Shown one piece after another: positions 15,864-24,462 of a DNA stretch of 28,112 nt; position 1 is the stretch's first letter; each line of letters begins with the position of its first letter. Origin of the DNA: SZUA-426 sp041666155 (GTDB lineage: Bacteria; Spirochaetota; Spirochaetia; Treponematales; Breznakiellaceae); NCBI GenBank assembly GCA_041666155.1, contig JBAYHM010000016.1:1-28112 (forward strand). The letters are read 5' to 3'. Both the position numbers and the translations under genes were made by a program. Under the pieces are notes generated by a model. It was not told the DNA's origin and did not search any database. It was given only the letters and a program-made list of their open reading frames with translations.

Positions 15864-18800
15864 ATGGCTATCGGTATTCTCGTTGTCGATGACAGCCCCA
15901 CGCAGGCCGAGAAACTGAAGCATCTGCTTGAGAGACGTACATACCACGTCGCGACGGCGAATGACGGAGAGCAGGCATTAGAATGTTTGAAGGAGTTTTC
16001 CGTTTCGTTGATTGTCAGCGATATCGTCATGCCCCGCATGAACGGTTACGATCTCTGCAGACGAGTCAAGGCCGACGAGAAGACCGGAAACATACCGGTG
16101 ATTTTGTTGACGTCGCTTCTAGATCCCGCGGACGTGTTGGAAGGGATGGACTGCGGAGCGAATGGTTTTATAACTAAACCCTACGAAGATGAATACTTAC
16201 TCGCCGCCATTGAAAAAACGCTAACCGAAACGCGGTTCAAAGACTCTGAAGAAAAACGCGTCCAAATTGAAATCCTGATCGCCGGGAAGCCGCGGACGAT
16301 AAAAACCGACCCGCGCCAGATGTACACGCTTCTTTTATCTACCTATGAAGCGGCGGTGGATCGAAATAAAAAACTTATTGAATCGCAAAAAATGTTGAGA
16401 TCCATGAACGATCATCTCGAGGATTTGGTGCGGAACCGGACGTCGGAATTATCGGCGGAGATAAGTGAAAGAAAAATCGCGGACGAATTGTTGAAGGAGA
16501 GCGAGGAACGGTACAAACGAATAACCGCTGGTCTAAGCGATTATCTGTATACGGTTTTCGTTCAAGACGGGCAAACCGTTAAAACGGTTCATAACTCCGC
16601 GTGTGAAGTGGTTACGGGATATACGACGGAGGAGTTTGATCGCGATGGTCATCTCTGGATAGAAATGGTCCCGGAACCGGAACGTCCGATGGTAATAGAA
16701 CAGGTTACGGAAATCCAATCGGGAAAAAAAATGCCCGCCATTGAACACCAGATCATTCGTAAGGACGGCGAGATTCGCTGGGTGAGTGATACTCCCATTT
16801 TGAAATTTGACTTGAACGGCTGCTTAACTTCCTACGACGGAGTAGTAAAAGACGTTACAATGCGTAAACGGGCTGAGGACGAGGCAAAAAAATTCTACGC
16901 CGAATTGGAACAGCGGGTACTGGAACGGACCAGTGAATTGAGATCCGCGAACGAAGCTCTCGTGGAAGCGAACAAGATTGCCGAGTCGGCGAATCGGACG
17001 AAGAGTGAATTCCTGGCCACCATGAGCCACGAAATCCGAACCCCCATGAACGCGGTTATTGGATTCTCCGACCTTGCTTTGAAGGCGGATCCATCTCCCA
17101 GGCAAGCCGATTATTTGACGAAAATACATAATGCCGGATTATCCCTGTTGGGTACGATCAACGACATCCTCGACTATTCTAAGATCGAAGCCGGTCGGCT
17201 GGCGATGGAAAAAATAGAATTTGAGCTGGACCGCGTATTGGAAGCCGTTGTCCAGATAACCGGGCAAACCGCTTTCGACAAAGGGCTGGAACTTATATTT
17301 AATGTAGCGCCGGATGCTCCATTAGCCCTCATCGGCGACCCCCATCGGCTCCAGCAGATACTTGTCAACCTGGTGGGGAATTCCGTGAAATTCACGGAGA
17401 AAGGTGAAATTGAACTCCAAGTGTCGGTCTTGGAAAAAGAAGAAGGTAAAGCTAGGCTGCGTTTTTCGGTGCGGGACAGCGGGATAGGCATGACCCCCTC
17501 TCAAAAGGAGAAGCTGTTCCAGCCCTTCACGCAAGCCGATGGTTCAATGACGCGGAAATACGGCGGAACGGGACTCGGTTTGAGCATTGTTCGCCGATTA
17601 GTCGGTATGATGGACGGGACCATCAACGTTGAGAGCGTTAGCGGTAAAGGCAGCACGTTTACCTTCACCGCCGTTTTCGGAATCGACGCATTCGAAAAGT
17701 GCCAACGCTATTCCGTTCCTCCGAATCTTGAAGGCATGCGCGTTCTTGTCGCGGACGATAATCCCGTCGCGCAGGAGGTAATGCGCGCTATCCTGCAGTC
17801 GCTCAGGTTCCGGGTAACGGTCGTCGGCTCGGGCGAGGATGCGGTGGAATCCGTGGCGCATGCCGAGAACGAAGATCCGTTCGCCCTGGTACTGATGGAT
17901 TGGAAAATGCCGGGTATCGACGGCATCGAAGCTACAAGACAAATCACGAAGACCGGGATTATTAAAAAGGTTCCCGTGGTGCTTCTTATGAGCGCTTCAG
18001 GTGGGGGCGAAGGCGAACGAACGAAAGCCTTGGAAGCGGGCGCCACCGAATTTCTCGTTAAACCTGTTTCCGCTTCGACTCTATTAGACGCCGTTCTTAG
18101 GATATTCTCTCCGAACGTCGTGAGGCAAAAGGACAGTGTGTGTTTCGATTCTCCGGACGACGGCGAGTTGGAAGGGGCGCGTATATTGCTGGCTGAAGAC
18201 AACGAAATAAATCAGCAAATTGCCGTGGAGTTGCTCAAGAGCGTCGGCATCGAAACGGTCGTCGCGAATACCGGCCGTGAGGCAATTGAAATTCTGTCCA
18301 AATCGGAGGGAAGTTTCGACATCGTCCTTATGGATATCCAGATGCCTGATATGGACGGTTACGAAACGACTAAACGTATTCGGGAAGATTCTCGATTTTC
18401 GGCCCTCCCAATCATCGCGATGACAGCTCATGCCATGGTGGAAGAGCAACAAAAAGCAAAAGATTTCGGCATGAACGATCATATCGCAAAGCCAATCGAC
18501 CCAAAAACGATGTTCGCTACGATACGTCGCTACTATCATCGGTCGTCTCTCGGTACGTCGGGGTCGTCGGTACCACGGTTCCGGGGCGCGTCGGCTGAGA
18601 TTCTCCCGCTTCCCCTGATAATGGGACTTGATATGAAAAGCGGCCTGAGACGGGTAGCCGGCAATGCCAAGCTGTATATGGAGCTGTTGGGCCGGTACAT
18701 TGTGGGGCAAGCCGACACGCCGGCGAGAATACGAAAGGTTTTAGAGCAAAAAGATTGGAAAGCGGCAGAGCAGCTGGCTCATACTTTGAAGGGGGTTTCG

Positions 18801-19289
18801 GGCAACATCGGAGCTTTCGAACCGCAGGTAATAGCCGGGGAATTGGAATCGGCGATTTCAGGCGGTAAGTCGGCGACCGAGATGGTCGAGCTCCTGAATC
18901 GTTTGGAACCTTCTCTCAAATCCCTTATCGAACGGATCCAGTCGGAACTTGTCGCGGGAACTAGGGGAAAGGAAAAGCAGTCTTCAGCCGACTCCGGCGT
19001 GCAAGAAGTCTCTTTTGAAAAGACGGTAAAAACACTCGAAAACCTTATTCGCTACTTAGAAAAGAACGATGTTGAAGCGGTTGATTATTTCAAGTCGGTT
19101 AGCGCGGAGATCTCCGGTTCCTGTTCTCAGAGAGAATTCATGAAGATGGAAACGATCATGGATTCATACGATTTCGACGCCTTGCTCGCGATTCTGAAGC
19201 CGCTTTTGGTTCGCGTAAAAAGCGCGGCTCAAAGGAGAAAAAATACAAATGAACAACGCTTCGACTTCGACAGTCTTGATCGTCGATGA
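15864..19289 (+). CDS. hybrid sensor kinase REC-PAS-HisKA-HATPase-REC-REC-HPt
   Basis: The 1141-residue product starts at ATG 15864 after GGGAGGG. Domains in order are a receiver (4-120, D53, K105), a coiled coil (165-212), a PAS domain (213-335) with a second helical linker, and HisKA with H389 in ATMSHEIRTPMN. HATPase_c follows, with the N-box around 500-510 and G boxes RDSGIGMTP and KYGGTGLGLS. Then come a receiver (625-748, D679), a further receiver (772-890, D824 in LMDIQMPDMDG) and an HPt domain with H973 in LAHTLKGVSGNIGA. The C-terminal tail (1050-1141) is helical. There are no membrane segments, so input is cytoplasmic or arrives through REC1. The HPt can pass phosphate onward, plausibly to the next gene's receiver. 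Its 3' end overlaps that gene by 41 nt. Confidence 0.94.
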   Translation: MAIGILVVDDSPTQAEKLKHLLERRTYHVATANDGEQALECLKEFSVSLIVSDIVMPRMNGYDLCRRVKADEKTGNIPVILLTSLLDPADVLEGMDCGANGFITKPYEDEYLLAAIEKTLTETRFKDSEEKRVQIEILIAGKPRTIKTDPRQMYTLLLSTYEAAVDRNKKLIESQKMLRSMNDHLEDLVRNRTSELSAEISERKIADELLKESEERYKRITAGLSDYLYTVFVQDGQTVKTVHNSACEVVTGYTTEEFDRDGHLWIEMVPEPERPMVIEQVTEIQSGKKMPAIEHQIIRKDGEIRWVSDTPILKFDLNGCLTSYDGVVKDVTMRKRAEDEAKKFYAELEQRVLERTSELRSANEALVEANKIAESANRTKSEFLATMSHEIRTPMNAVIGFSDLALKADPSPRQADYLTKIHNAGLSLLGTINDILDYSKIEAGRLAMEKIEFELDRVLEAVVQITGQTAFDKGLELIFNVAPDAPLALIGDPHRLQQILVNLVGNSVKFTEKGEIELQVSVLEKEEGKARLRFSVRDSGIGMTPSQKEKLFQPFTQADGSMTRKYGGTGLGLSIVRRLVGMMDGTINVESVSGKGSTFTFTAVFGIDAFEKCQRYSVPPNLEGMRVLVADDNPVAQEVMRAILQSLRFRVTVVGSGEDAVESVAHAENEDPFALVLMDWKMPGIDGIEATRQITKTGIIKKVPVVLLMSASGGGEGERTKALEAGATEFLVKPVSASTLLDAVLRIFSPNVVRQKDSVCFDSPDDGELEGARILLAEDNEINQQIAVELLKSVGIETVVANTGREAIEILSKSEGSFDIVLMDIQMPDMDGYETTKRIREDSRFSALPIIAMTAHAMVEEQQKAKDFGMNDHIAKPIDPKTMFATIRRYYHRSSLGTSGSSVPRFRGASAEILPLPLIMGLDMKSGLRRVAGNAKLYMELLGRYIVGQADTPARIRKVLEQKDWKAAEQLAHTLKGVSGNIGAFEPQVIAGELESAISGGKSATEMVELLNRLEPSLKSLIERIQSELVAGTRGKEKQSSADSGVQEVSFEKTVKTLENLIRYLEKNDVEAVDYFKSVSAEISGSCSQREFMKMETIMDSYDFDALLAILKPLLVRVKSAAQRRKNTNEQRFDFDSLDRR

Positions 19290-20331
19290 CACTCCCGACA
19301 ACGTTGCGTTGTTGACGAGTCTTCTCAAGGGAACTTACCGGATGCAAATTGCCATATCTGGGGAGAAGGCGCTTCGGATCGCGGCCGGCGACGATCCGCC
19401 GGACATCATCCTGCTCGATATTATGATGCCGGAAATGGATGGCTATGAAGTCTGCAGGCGCCTGAAGGCCGATCCGAAAACGGCCGATATCCCGATCATA
19501 TTCCTAACGGCGAAATCGGAGATGGAAGACGAGCAAAAAGGCTTGGAACTCGGAGCCGAGGACTACATAACGAAACCTCTCAGCCCTCCGATCGTGAAGG
19601 CGAGAATACAGACGCATCTTCGCTTGAAGAATGTGAGGGATTTCCTGAAAGATAGGAGCGAATACCTAGAAAAAGAAGTCGTCCGCAGGACCCATGAAAT
19701 TAGCGTCATCCAAGACGTCGCGATGGTCGCGATGGGATCTTTAGCGGAAACGAGGGACAACGAGACCGGCTGGCACATTCGGCGAACGCAATGTTACATA
19801 AAAGTCCTCGCCGAGCGGATGGGGGAGCATCCTCGGTTCAAGGATTTCTTTACTCCCGGAATCATTGAACTTCTTCAAAAGTCGGCCGCCTTGCATGATA
19901 TAGGGAAGGTCGGGATTCCCGACAGCATACTCCTTAAACCGGGGAAACTGAGCCCCGAGGAATTTTCGATTATGAAAACCCATTCAATTCTCGGTCGCGA
20001 CGCCATCATGGCGGCCGAACTGCTTCTTGATTCGCCTGCCTCTTTTCTACGTTTCGCGCGGGAAATCGCGTGGTGTCATCATGAGAAATGGGACGGGTCG
20101 GGTTATCCCCGCAATTTGGCCGGTGACGCTATTCCTGTCTCGGGACGGCTAATGGCGTTGGCTGACATTTACGACGCGCTGATCAGCGAACGCGTGTATA
20201 AACCGGCCTTTCCTCACGAAAAAGCGGTTACCATAATCCGCGAAGGTTCAGGGACTTTTTTCGACCCCGATATGGTTCTTGGTTTTCTGGATATCGTCAA
20301 CCAATTTGAGAAAATATCCCGGTACGCCTGA
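19249..20331 (+). CDS. response regulator with HD-GYP c-di-GMP phosphodiesterase domain
   Basis: The 360-residue product starts at ATG 19249 inside the 3' end of the hybrid kinase, with AAGGAG about 11 nt upstream. The receiver (8-125) has D57 in ILLDIMMPEMDG and K109; a helical linker follows (125-155). The HD-GYP domain has H176 (GWHIRRT), the H216-D217 pair in LHDIGKVGIP, KPGKLSPEE, H245, H277-H278 and GSGYP at 283-287, and DIYDALISERVY near 306-317. All signature residues are present, so it should hydrolyse c-di-GMP, producing pGpG or GMP. It holds the place that WspR, a GGDEF diguanylate cyclase, occupies in the Wsp operon. No clear terminator follows it in the 50-nt gap. Confidence 0.95.
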   Translation: MNNASTSTVLIVDDTPDNVALLTSLLKGTYRMQIAISGEKALRIAAGDDPPDIILLDIMMPEMDGYEVCRRLKADPKTADIPIIFLTAKSEMEDEQKGLELGAEDYITKPLSPPIVKARIQTHLRLKNVRDFLKDRSEYLEKEVVRRTHEISVIQDVAMVAMGSLAETRDNETGWHIRRTQCYIKVLAERMGEHPRFKDFFTPGIIELLQKSAALHDIGKVGIPDSILLKPGKLSPEEFSIMKTHSILGRDAIMAAELLLDSPASFLRFAREIAWCHHEKWDGSGYPRNLAGDAIPVSGRLMALADIYDALISERVYKPAFPHEKAVTIIREGSGTFFDPDMVLGFLDIVNQFEKISRYA

Positions 20332-20381
20332 GAAACAGAAACCCCACTTGCGGATCGATGCCGTTCCGTACGACGTCGCGC

Positions 20382-21539
20382 TCAGGAATGCACCTCTGTC
20401 CGTCGCAGTCCGATGAGGCTGAGCGGCACCATAGCCAGACTCAATACCGCCATGATGAAGAAAATCACCGGAAGGCCGGCGGCATCCGCGATCGCGCCCA
20501 TAATCACCGCCGCCGCGATGCCTCCGGCCTGGTTGATGGATGAATAGAGGTTGTTGAGCCCGAGCCTATCGGTATCAGTACCCGAATTGACGAACAAACT
20601 TGAGACCAACGGCCACATTATCGAATGGCCGATCCCGTAGATGACGCCGATCACCGGCAGCATCGCGGCGCTCCGCAGTACGAAACAGAGCGCGAATGCG
20701 GTAGCTTCCAAGGGGAAACAGACCGCGATTATCGTCCGGGGGGATATCCGTTCTAGGTGCTTGCCGAGAAATAGGCGGATGAAAATGGCGACGGCGGAGA
20801 ACGAAGCGAAGAAACTGGAGATGGTCGGTATGCCGAGCCGTTCACGCGTCAAGTTTACCAGGAAGGTCGCGAACACCGCATAAGCGCTTCCGAGCAGGAA
20901 TGAAAACGCGAAAAGAGGCCGCAGCTCCTTTCTTTTTACCAAATCGATAAAGTATTCGCTTTTCGGATCTTCGGCCGCGCGTTCATGGAAACGGTGAGAG
21001 ATTGCGGGAATGAATCCCAATACTGTAAATGCAAACGCCGCGATGAACAGCCAGCGCGCTCCGATCGATCCATTTATCAGTTCGCCGATAAAAGAGCCGA
21101 ACGGATTCGCGACAAGCCCGGAGATACCGTAGATAGCCATGCCCGAAAATCGCCGACTCCTGGGAAGGAGTCCGAACATTTCCGCCGTTTGCACGGTGAA
21201 GGCTAAACAGAAAATGAAACCGCTAATCGCCCGCAAAAAAACGAGGATCACTAAATGCTCGGACAGCAGGAACGATCCCGCGAAGGCTATAAGCGCAGTG
21301 GCGTAACCCCACATTATGAGCCGTTTGCGGCCGAACCTGTCTGCGTGATCGCTCAAGGGAATCGCGAGCGCAACCATTACCAGTGAGGTGATGTTCATAT
21401 ATAAGCCGATGTATGTCTTGCTCGCGCCGATCGTCGCGAAATGATCGGGCAGCACATTGAGCACGTTGATAGCGGTTAGAATGAAAAAATTCTGTACAAA
21501 TAACGATACGAACGCTTTTGTGAGAAGCGGAGAAGTCAA
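20382..21539 (-). CDS. major facilitator superfamily transporter (TTG start)
   Basis: The 385-residue membrane protein has about 12 hydrophobic segments and the MFS motif A between TM2 and TM3 (DHADRFGRKRL). A charged central loop (about HERAAEDPKSEYFIDLVKRKE) separates the halves. The start is TTG at 21539: AAGGA lies 7 nt upstream, and no ATG or GTG exists between it and an in-frame stop further upstream. It resembles the drug/proton-antiporter and sugar-efflux type by length, but the substrate cannot be assigned. It stands alone on the minus strand, its stop 50 nt from the HD-GYP stop. The AT-rich region 21583-21610 probably carries its promoter, although no good -35 was found. Confidence 0.9.
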   Translation of the reverse strand: MTSPLLTKAFVSLFVQNFFILTAINVLNVLPDHFATIGASKTYIGLYMNITSLVMVALAIPLSDHADRFGRKRLIMWGYATALIAFAGSFLLSEHLVILVFLRAISGFIFCLAFTVQTAEMFGLLPRSRRFSGMAIYGISGLVANPFGSFIGELINGSIGARWLFIAAFAFTVLGFIPAISHRFHERAAEDPKSEYFIDLVKRKELRPLFAFSFLLGSAYAVFATFLVNLTRERLGIPTISSFFASFSAVAIFIRLFLGKHLERISPRTIIAVCFPLEATAFALCFVLRSAAMLPVIGVIYGIGHSIMWPLVSSLFVNSGTDTDRLGLNNLYSSINQAGGIAAAVIMGAIADAAGLPVIFFIMAVLSLAMVPLSLIGLRRTEVHS

Positions 21540-21644
21540 TTCACGGTCCTTCCGATCGATCCGGGAATACCGGATCGAGTTAGTTTATAACATACAGTAT
21601 ACTCTATTTATGCTTCGTTCGGCTCTCGGTTTGTATCTGTTCCC

Positions 21645-21659
21645 GGCGGTCCTACCGCC
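21645..21659 (-). terminator. short GC hairpin just after the redox-protein gene
   Basis: GGCGGT and ACCGCC form a 6-bp stem with a 3-nt loop directly after the stop of the C_GCAxxG_C_C gene. On the minus strand no T run follows, so rho-independent termination is doubtful; it may instead stabilise the 3' end. Confidence 0.3.
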
Positions 21660-21660
21660 C

Positions 21661-22185
21661 TTATTTCGGCAGTAGTCCCGCTTCGTGCAGGATTTCGGCC
21701 GTCCATTTCGCGGCCATGCCGACTACGTTGGTGCATTTATCGGTGTGAGCACCCGCCGCGTCGAATTTCACCAATTCATCGGGGTCCTTGATGTAGAAGG
21801 GGCGTCCCATGATCTTCGTGTGGATGCGCGCGCAGGTCACGGTACCGTATTCGGCAATGAACCGCGCATGCAGCTTGCTCACCAGCGCGGAGGTCTGCGC
21901 GCGGATCTTGGCGGGGTCGGCGAAGTTGTCGCGTTCTCTGCCGAGGTAATACGAGATCATCATGGCGCCGCCCGCGTACGCGCCGCAGTTTCCGTCCGTC
22001 TCCTGGGCCACGCCGCCGGCCAACGCCGTCGCGCTCTTGAAGATCGCGTCCGTTTCCTTGCTCCGAATGCCCAACCCGTCGGTCAACGCCGCGATGACGC
22101 ATTGCGCGCAGCCCCGGTACTCTTTCTCGTAGGTGAAACCCAAATCGTATATTTTTTTAAAAAGAGCGGCTTTATCGGCGGCCAT
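21661..22185 (-). CDS. C_GCAxxG_C_C family redox protein
   Basis: The 174-residue product starts at ATG 22185, with GGAGGA 3-4 nt upstream; a longer frame reading into the AT-rich spacer is unlikely to be coding. Cysteines match the C_GCAxxG_C_C family: C26 and C29 (RGCAQC), C67 in GNCGAYAGGAM, C118 and C151. The family is a predicted redox-active or metal-binding protein found mainly in anaerobes, and its biochemical function is not established. It is a single gene, divergent from the exported hydrolase. Both share the AT-rich intergenic region 22186-22345, so they may respond to one regulator. Confidence 0.88.
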   Translation of the reverse strand: MAADKAALFKKIYDLGFTYEKEYRGCAQCVIAALTDGLGIRSKETDAIFKSATALAGGVAQETDGNCGAYAGGAMMISYYLGRERDNFADPAKIRAQTSALVSKLHARFIAEYGTVTCARIHTKIMGRPFYIKDPDELVKFDAAGAHTDKCTNVVGMAAKWTAEILHEAGLLPK

Positions 22186-22345
22186 ACTTCCTCCAATGGA
22201 AAAATTGATGTAACGAGCATAGCACGAACCAGTTGCATTTCGGCTAGTATTTACTTTTCTATATATTTCTAAATTAGTAATATATAACAACTGGAATCCA
22301 GCCCAGGTTCTTGGTCAACCGGTTGGATTTCCGAAAGGAGCAATC
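22186..22345. promoter_or_regulatory. AT-rich divergent intergenic region with inverted repeats
   Basis: This 160-nt spacer serves two divergent genes. It holds a 7-bp inverted repeat, CCAGTTG at 22229-22235 and CAACTGG at 22288-22294, enclosing a very AT-rich core (22245-22287). It also holds a perfect 10-bp palindrome, CAACCGGTTG at 22316-22325, just upstream of the hydrolase ribosome-binding site. TTGTTA on the minus strand (22290-22285) could be a -35, with TATATA at 22265-22260 at a long 19-nt spacing. Nothing here is decisive. Confidence 0.35.
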
Positions 22346-23299
22346 ATGCGGATCGATAGTTATGTTCGTTCGCGTTCCCTCGCGCTCATGGTGCTTTTCG
22401 GTCTTTCCTTGGGATCGCTTGCCGCGCAAACGGCGTCTTTGCCGCCGGCTGAGGCCGGCGCGAAAGATCGTCTCAATTCTTCTCCGCGTCACGGGGAATG
22501 GGCGCGGTACCCCGCCGCGGGCGGGGATTCAGTGGATGCCTGGGTCGTGTATCCCGAACGGAAAGAAAAAGCGCCCGTAGTTGTAGTAATACACGAAATC
22601 TACGGGCTCACCGACTGGGTCCGCGCGGTTGCCGACCAGTTCGCCGCCGAAGGTTTCATCGCCGTGGCGCCGGATTTGTTGAGCGGCAAAGGACCGGGCG
22701 GAAAGGGTTCCGTCGGCATGGAAAAAGACACGGCGACGGCGTTGATTCGAAATCTGGGGGCCGAAGAAGTGGTCAAGCGGCTGGATGCGACCGCGGAGTA
22801 CTCAAAATCCCTGCCTTCGGCGGCAACCCGTTTTGCCGTCGTCGGCTATTGCTGGGGTGGCGGAATCAGCTTCGCGTACGCCACGGCTCGGCCCGATCTT
22901 TCGGCGGCGATCGTGTTCTACGGCACTTCCCCGGCAGCGCAGAGTCTCGCGGCGGTCAAGGCTCCCGTTCTCGGATTGTACGGGGGCAACGACAATCGCG
23001 TGAACGCTACTATTCCGGCCGCGTCGAATGAAATGCAACGCCTAGGCAAACGGTACGAAACGGAGATCTATCAGGGCGCGGGTCACGGATTCCTGCGTCA
23101 GCAGGATGGGCAAAACGGCGCAAATATGGCGGCAACCGAAAAAGCCTGGGCGCGAGTCGTCAATTTCCTCAAAGCCGAATTGGAAACCAGGACAAGCGGC
23201 GCGGCCCGTCCTGGAGATCCGCTTCTTGCGGCGTTTTCCGCGGCGGACGACTGCATTGACGAATGCGCTTCCGAGCCGCTTTCCGTCGCCGCGAATTGA
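22346..23299 (+). CDS. exported dienelactone hydrolase-like alpha/beta hydrolase
   Basis: The 317-residue product has a Sec-type signal peptide (about 1-27: charged start, hydrophobic core ALMVLFGLSLGSLA, then AAQTA), so it acts outside the cytoplasm. The mature part is a dienelactone hydrolase fold: E84 in VVIHEIYGL, the nucleophile C169 in GYCWGGG, D216 in GGNDNR and H247 in GAGHGF, which gives the Cys-Asp-His triad of the DLH family. The natural substrate is unknown; many members are general esterases or lactonases. A tail of about 40 residues after the last helix (from about 280) contains two cysteines four apart (C303, C307). The ribosome-binding site is AAGGAG. Not obviously co-transcribed with the next gene. 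Confidence 0.9.
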   Translation: MRIDSYVRSRSLALMVLFGLSLGSLAAQTASLPPAEAGAKDRLNSSPRHGEWARYPAAGGDSVDAWVVYPERKEKAPVVVVIHEIYGLTDWVRAVADQFAAEGFIAVAPDLLSGKGPGGKGSVGMEKDTATALIRNLGAEEVVKRLDATAEYSKSLPSAATRFAVVGYCWGGGISFAYATARPDLSAAIVFYGTSPAAQSLAAVKAPVLGLYGGNDNRVNATIPAASNEMQRLGKRYETEIYQGAGHGFLRQQDGQNGANMAATEKAWARVVNFLKAELETRTSGAARPGDPLLAAFSAADDCIDECASEPLSVAAN

Positions 23300-23344
23300 G
23301 GAACAACGGAAAACTACCGGTTCTCCCTCTATTCAATGACTCAG

Positions 23345-23374
23345 TTGTCAATACAGCCTTCCAGGGTGTATTAT
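23345..23374 (+). promoter_or_regulatory. candidate promoter for the aldo/keto reductase
   Basis: TTGTCA at 23345-23350 and TATTAT at 23369-23374 are separated by 18 nt; each matches sigma70 consensus at 5 of 6 positions. The leader to the ATG at 23407 would be about 25 nt. Confidence 0.5.
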
Positions 23375-23406
23375 GTATACTGGATACTATCCATCGGAGG
23401 AATGAT

Positions 23407-24378
23407 ATGGACACTCGTGTTTTAGGTTGGACGGGAGAGCGGCTGACGACCTTGGGTATCGGTTCTTTTGCCCTTGGAGGAAACAATTGGCGCTTCGCTT
23501 GGGGTGCCCAAGACGATAATGATTCGATCACGGCGATAAGGCGGGGTCTGGATCTCGGTATCAATTGGGTGGACACCGCGGCCGTCTACGGGCTTGGCCA
23601 CGCGGAGGAGATTGTCGCCAAGGCGATCAAGGGGCGACGAAAGGACATATTCCTGGCGACCAAATGCGGCCGCTGCTGGAACGAGGGAGATCCGGTCCCT
23701 TTCGCCCGGCTGAAAGCCGACAGCGTCCGGAACGAGCTTGAAGCCAGCTTGAAACGCCTAGGTACCGACGTCATCGATCTGTACCAAGTCCATTGGCCGC
23801 AGCCGGAAGCGGATATCGAGGAAGCCTGGGGCGTAATCGCCGATGCGGTGAAGGCGGGAAAAGTACGTTACGCGGGTGTCTCCAACTTCAACGTTGCCCA
23901 GCTCAAGCGCGCGCAGGCGATCCATCCGGTCGCGTCGCTGCAGCCGCCGTACAGTATGCTCAAGCGCGAGGTGGAAGCCGAAATTCTGCCCTATTGCCGC
24001 GAGCAGAAGATCGGCGTGGTCGCGTACAGCCCGATGCAGATGGGCCTTCTCACCGGCGCCTTCAACCGGGAACGCCTAGCCGCGCTCCCCAAGGACGATA
24101 TCCGCCGCGAGAATCCTTTCTACCAGGAACCGTCTTTCGGCGCGACGCTGGAACTGGTGGACGGGCTCAAGCCTATCGCCGCGCGCTTGGGGATAACTCT
24201 TTCCCAGTTGGCGTTGGCGTGGGTGCTCAGGCGGCCGGAAGTGACGTCGGCTATTGTCGGCGCGCGGAAGCCTTCCCAGATTGAGGAAACCGCGCCGGGC
24301 GGAAACGTGAAACTCTCTTCAGCGGATGTAGCGGAGATTGAGGCGTTGCTCAAGAAACGGGAAGCGAAACTCGCCTGA
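23407..24378 (+). CDS. aldo/keto reductase
   Basis: The 323-residue product starts at ATG 23407, with GGAGG at 23396-23400; frame sequence upstream of it overlaps the preceding gene's end and the promoter and is not coding. It is a TIM-barrel NAD(P)H-dependent oxidoreductase with the complete catalytic tetrad: D56 (WVDTAAVYG), Y61, K86 (LATKCG) and H129 (YQVHWPQ). Later family marks are VRYAGVSNFN, VAYSPMQMGLLTG and AIVGARKPSQIEE, which places it near the YhdN/L-glyceraldehyde-3-phosphate reductase-like group. The substrate is unassigned. It seems to be a single gene with its own promoter, ended by a strong hairpin shared with the convergent kinase gene. Confidence 0.93.
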   Translation: MDTRVLGWTGERLTTLGIGSFALGGNNWRFAWGAQDDNDSITAIRRGLDLGINWVDTAAVYGLGHAEEIVAKAIKGRRKDIFLATKCGRCWNEGDPVPFARLKADSVRNELEASLKRLGTDVIDLYQVHWPQPEADIEEAWGVIADAVKAGKVRYAGVSNFNVAQLKRAQAIHPVASLQPPYSMLKREVEAEILPYCREQKIGVVAYSPMQMGLLTGAFNRERLAALPKDDIRRENPFYQEPSFGATLELVDGLKPIAARLGITLSQLALAWVLRRPEVTSAIVGARKPSQIEETAPGGNVKLSSADVAEIEALLKKREAKLA

Positions 24379-24425
24379 TCCCGGATTTCGCGGCAAGCGA
24401 TGGTTCGCGCCTAGAAAAGCAACGG

Positions 24426-24448
24426 ACCCGGATGCGAAGCATCCGGGT
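24426..24448. terminator. strong hairpin between convergent genes
   Basis: ACCCGGATGC and GCATCCGGGT form a perfect 10-bp stem with a 3-nt loop. Read on the minus strand the closing sequence is C(TTCG)G, a very stable tetraloop, and a T-rich GCTTTTCT follows after several bases. It sits 14 nt past the stop of the minus-strand kinase gene and 47 nt past the aldo/keto reductase stop, so it probably ends the kinase operon and may serve both. Confidence 0.7.
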
Positions 24449-24462
24449 GATCATAAGCACGA

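Noticed and set aside
20332..20386. CCTGAG ... CTCAGG inverted repeat between the HD-GYP and MFS genes as a terminator
   Set aside because: The arms are 48 nt apart, only 6 bp long, and no T run follows on either strand.
21590..23381. GTATACT shared by the MFS upstream region (21597) and the aldo/keto reductase promoter region (23375)
   Set aside because: A 7-nt match in AT-rich promoter sequence is expected by chance and has no wider shared context.
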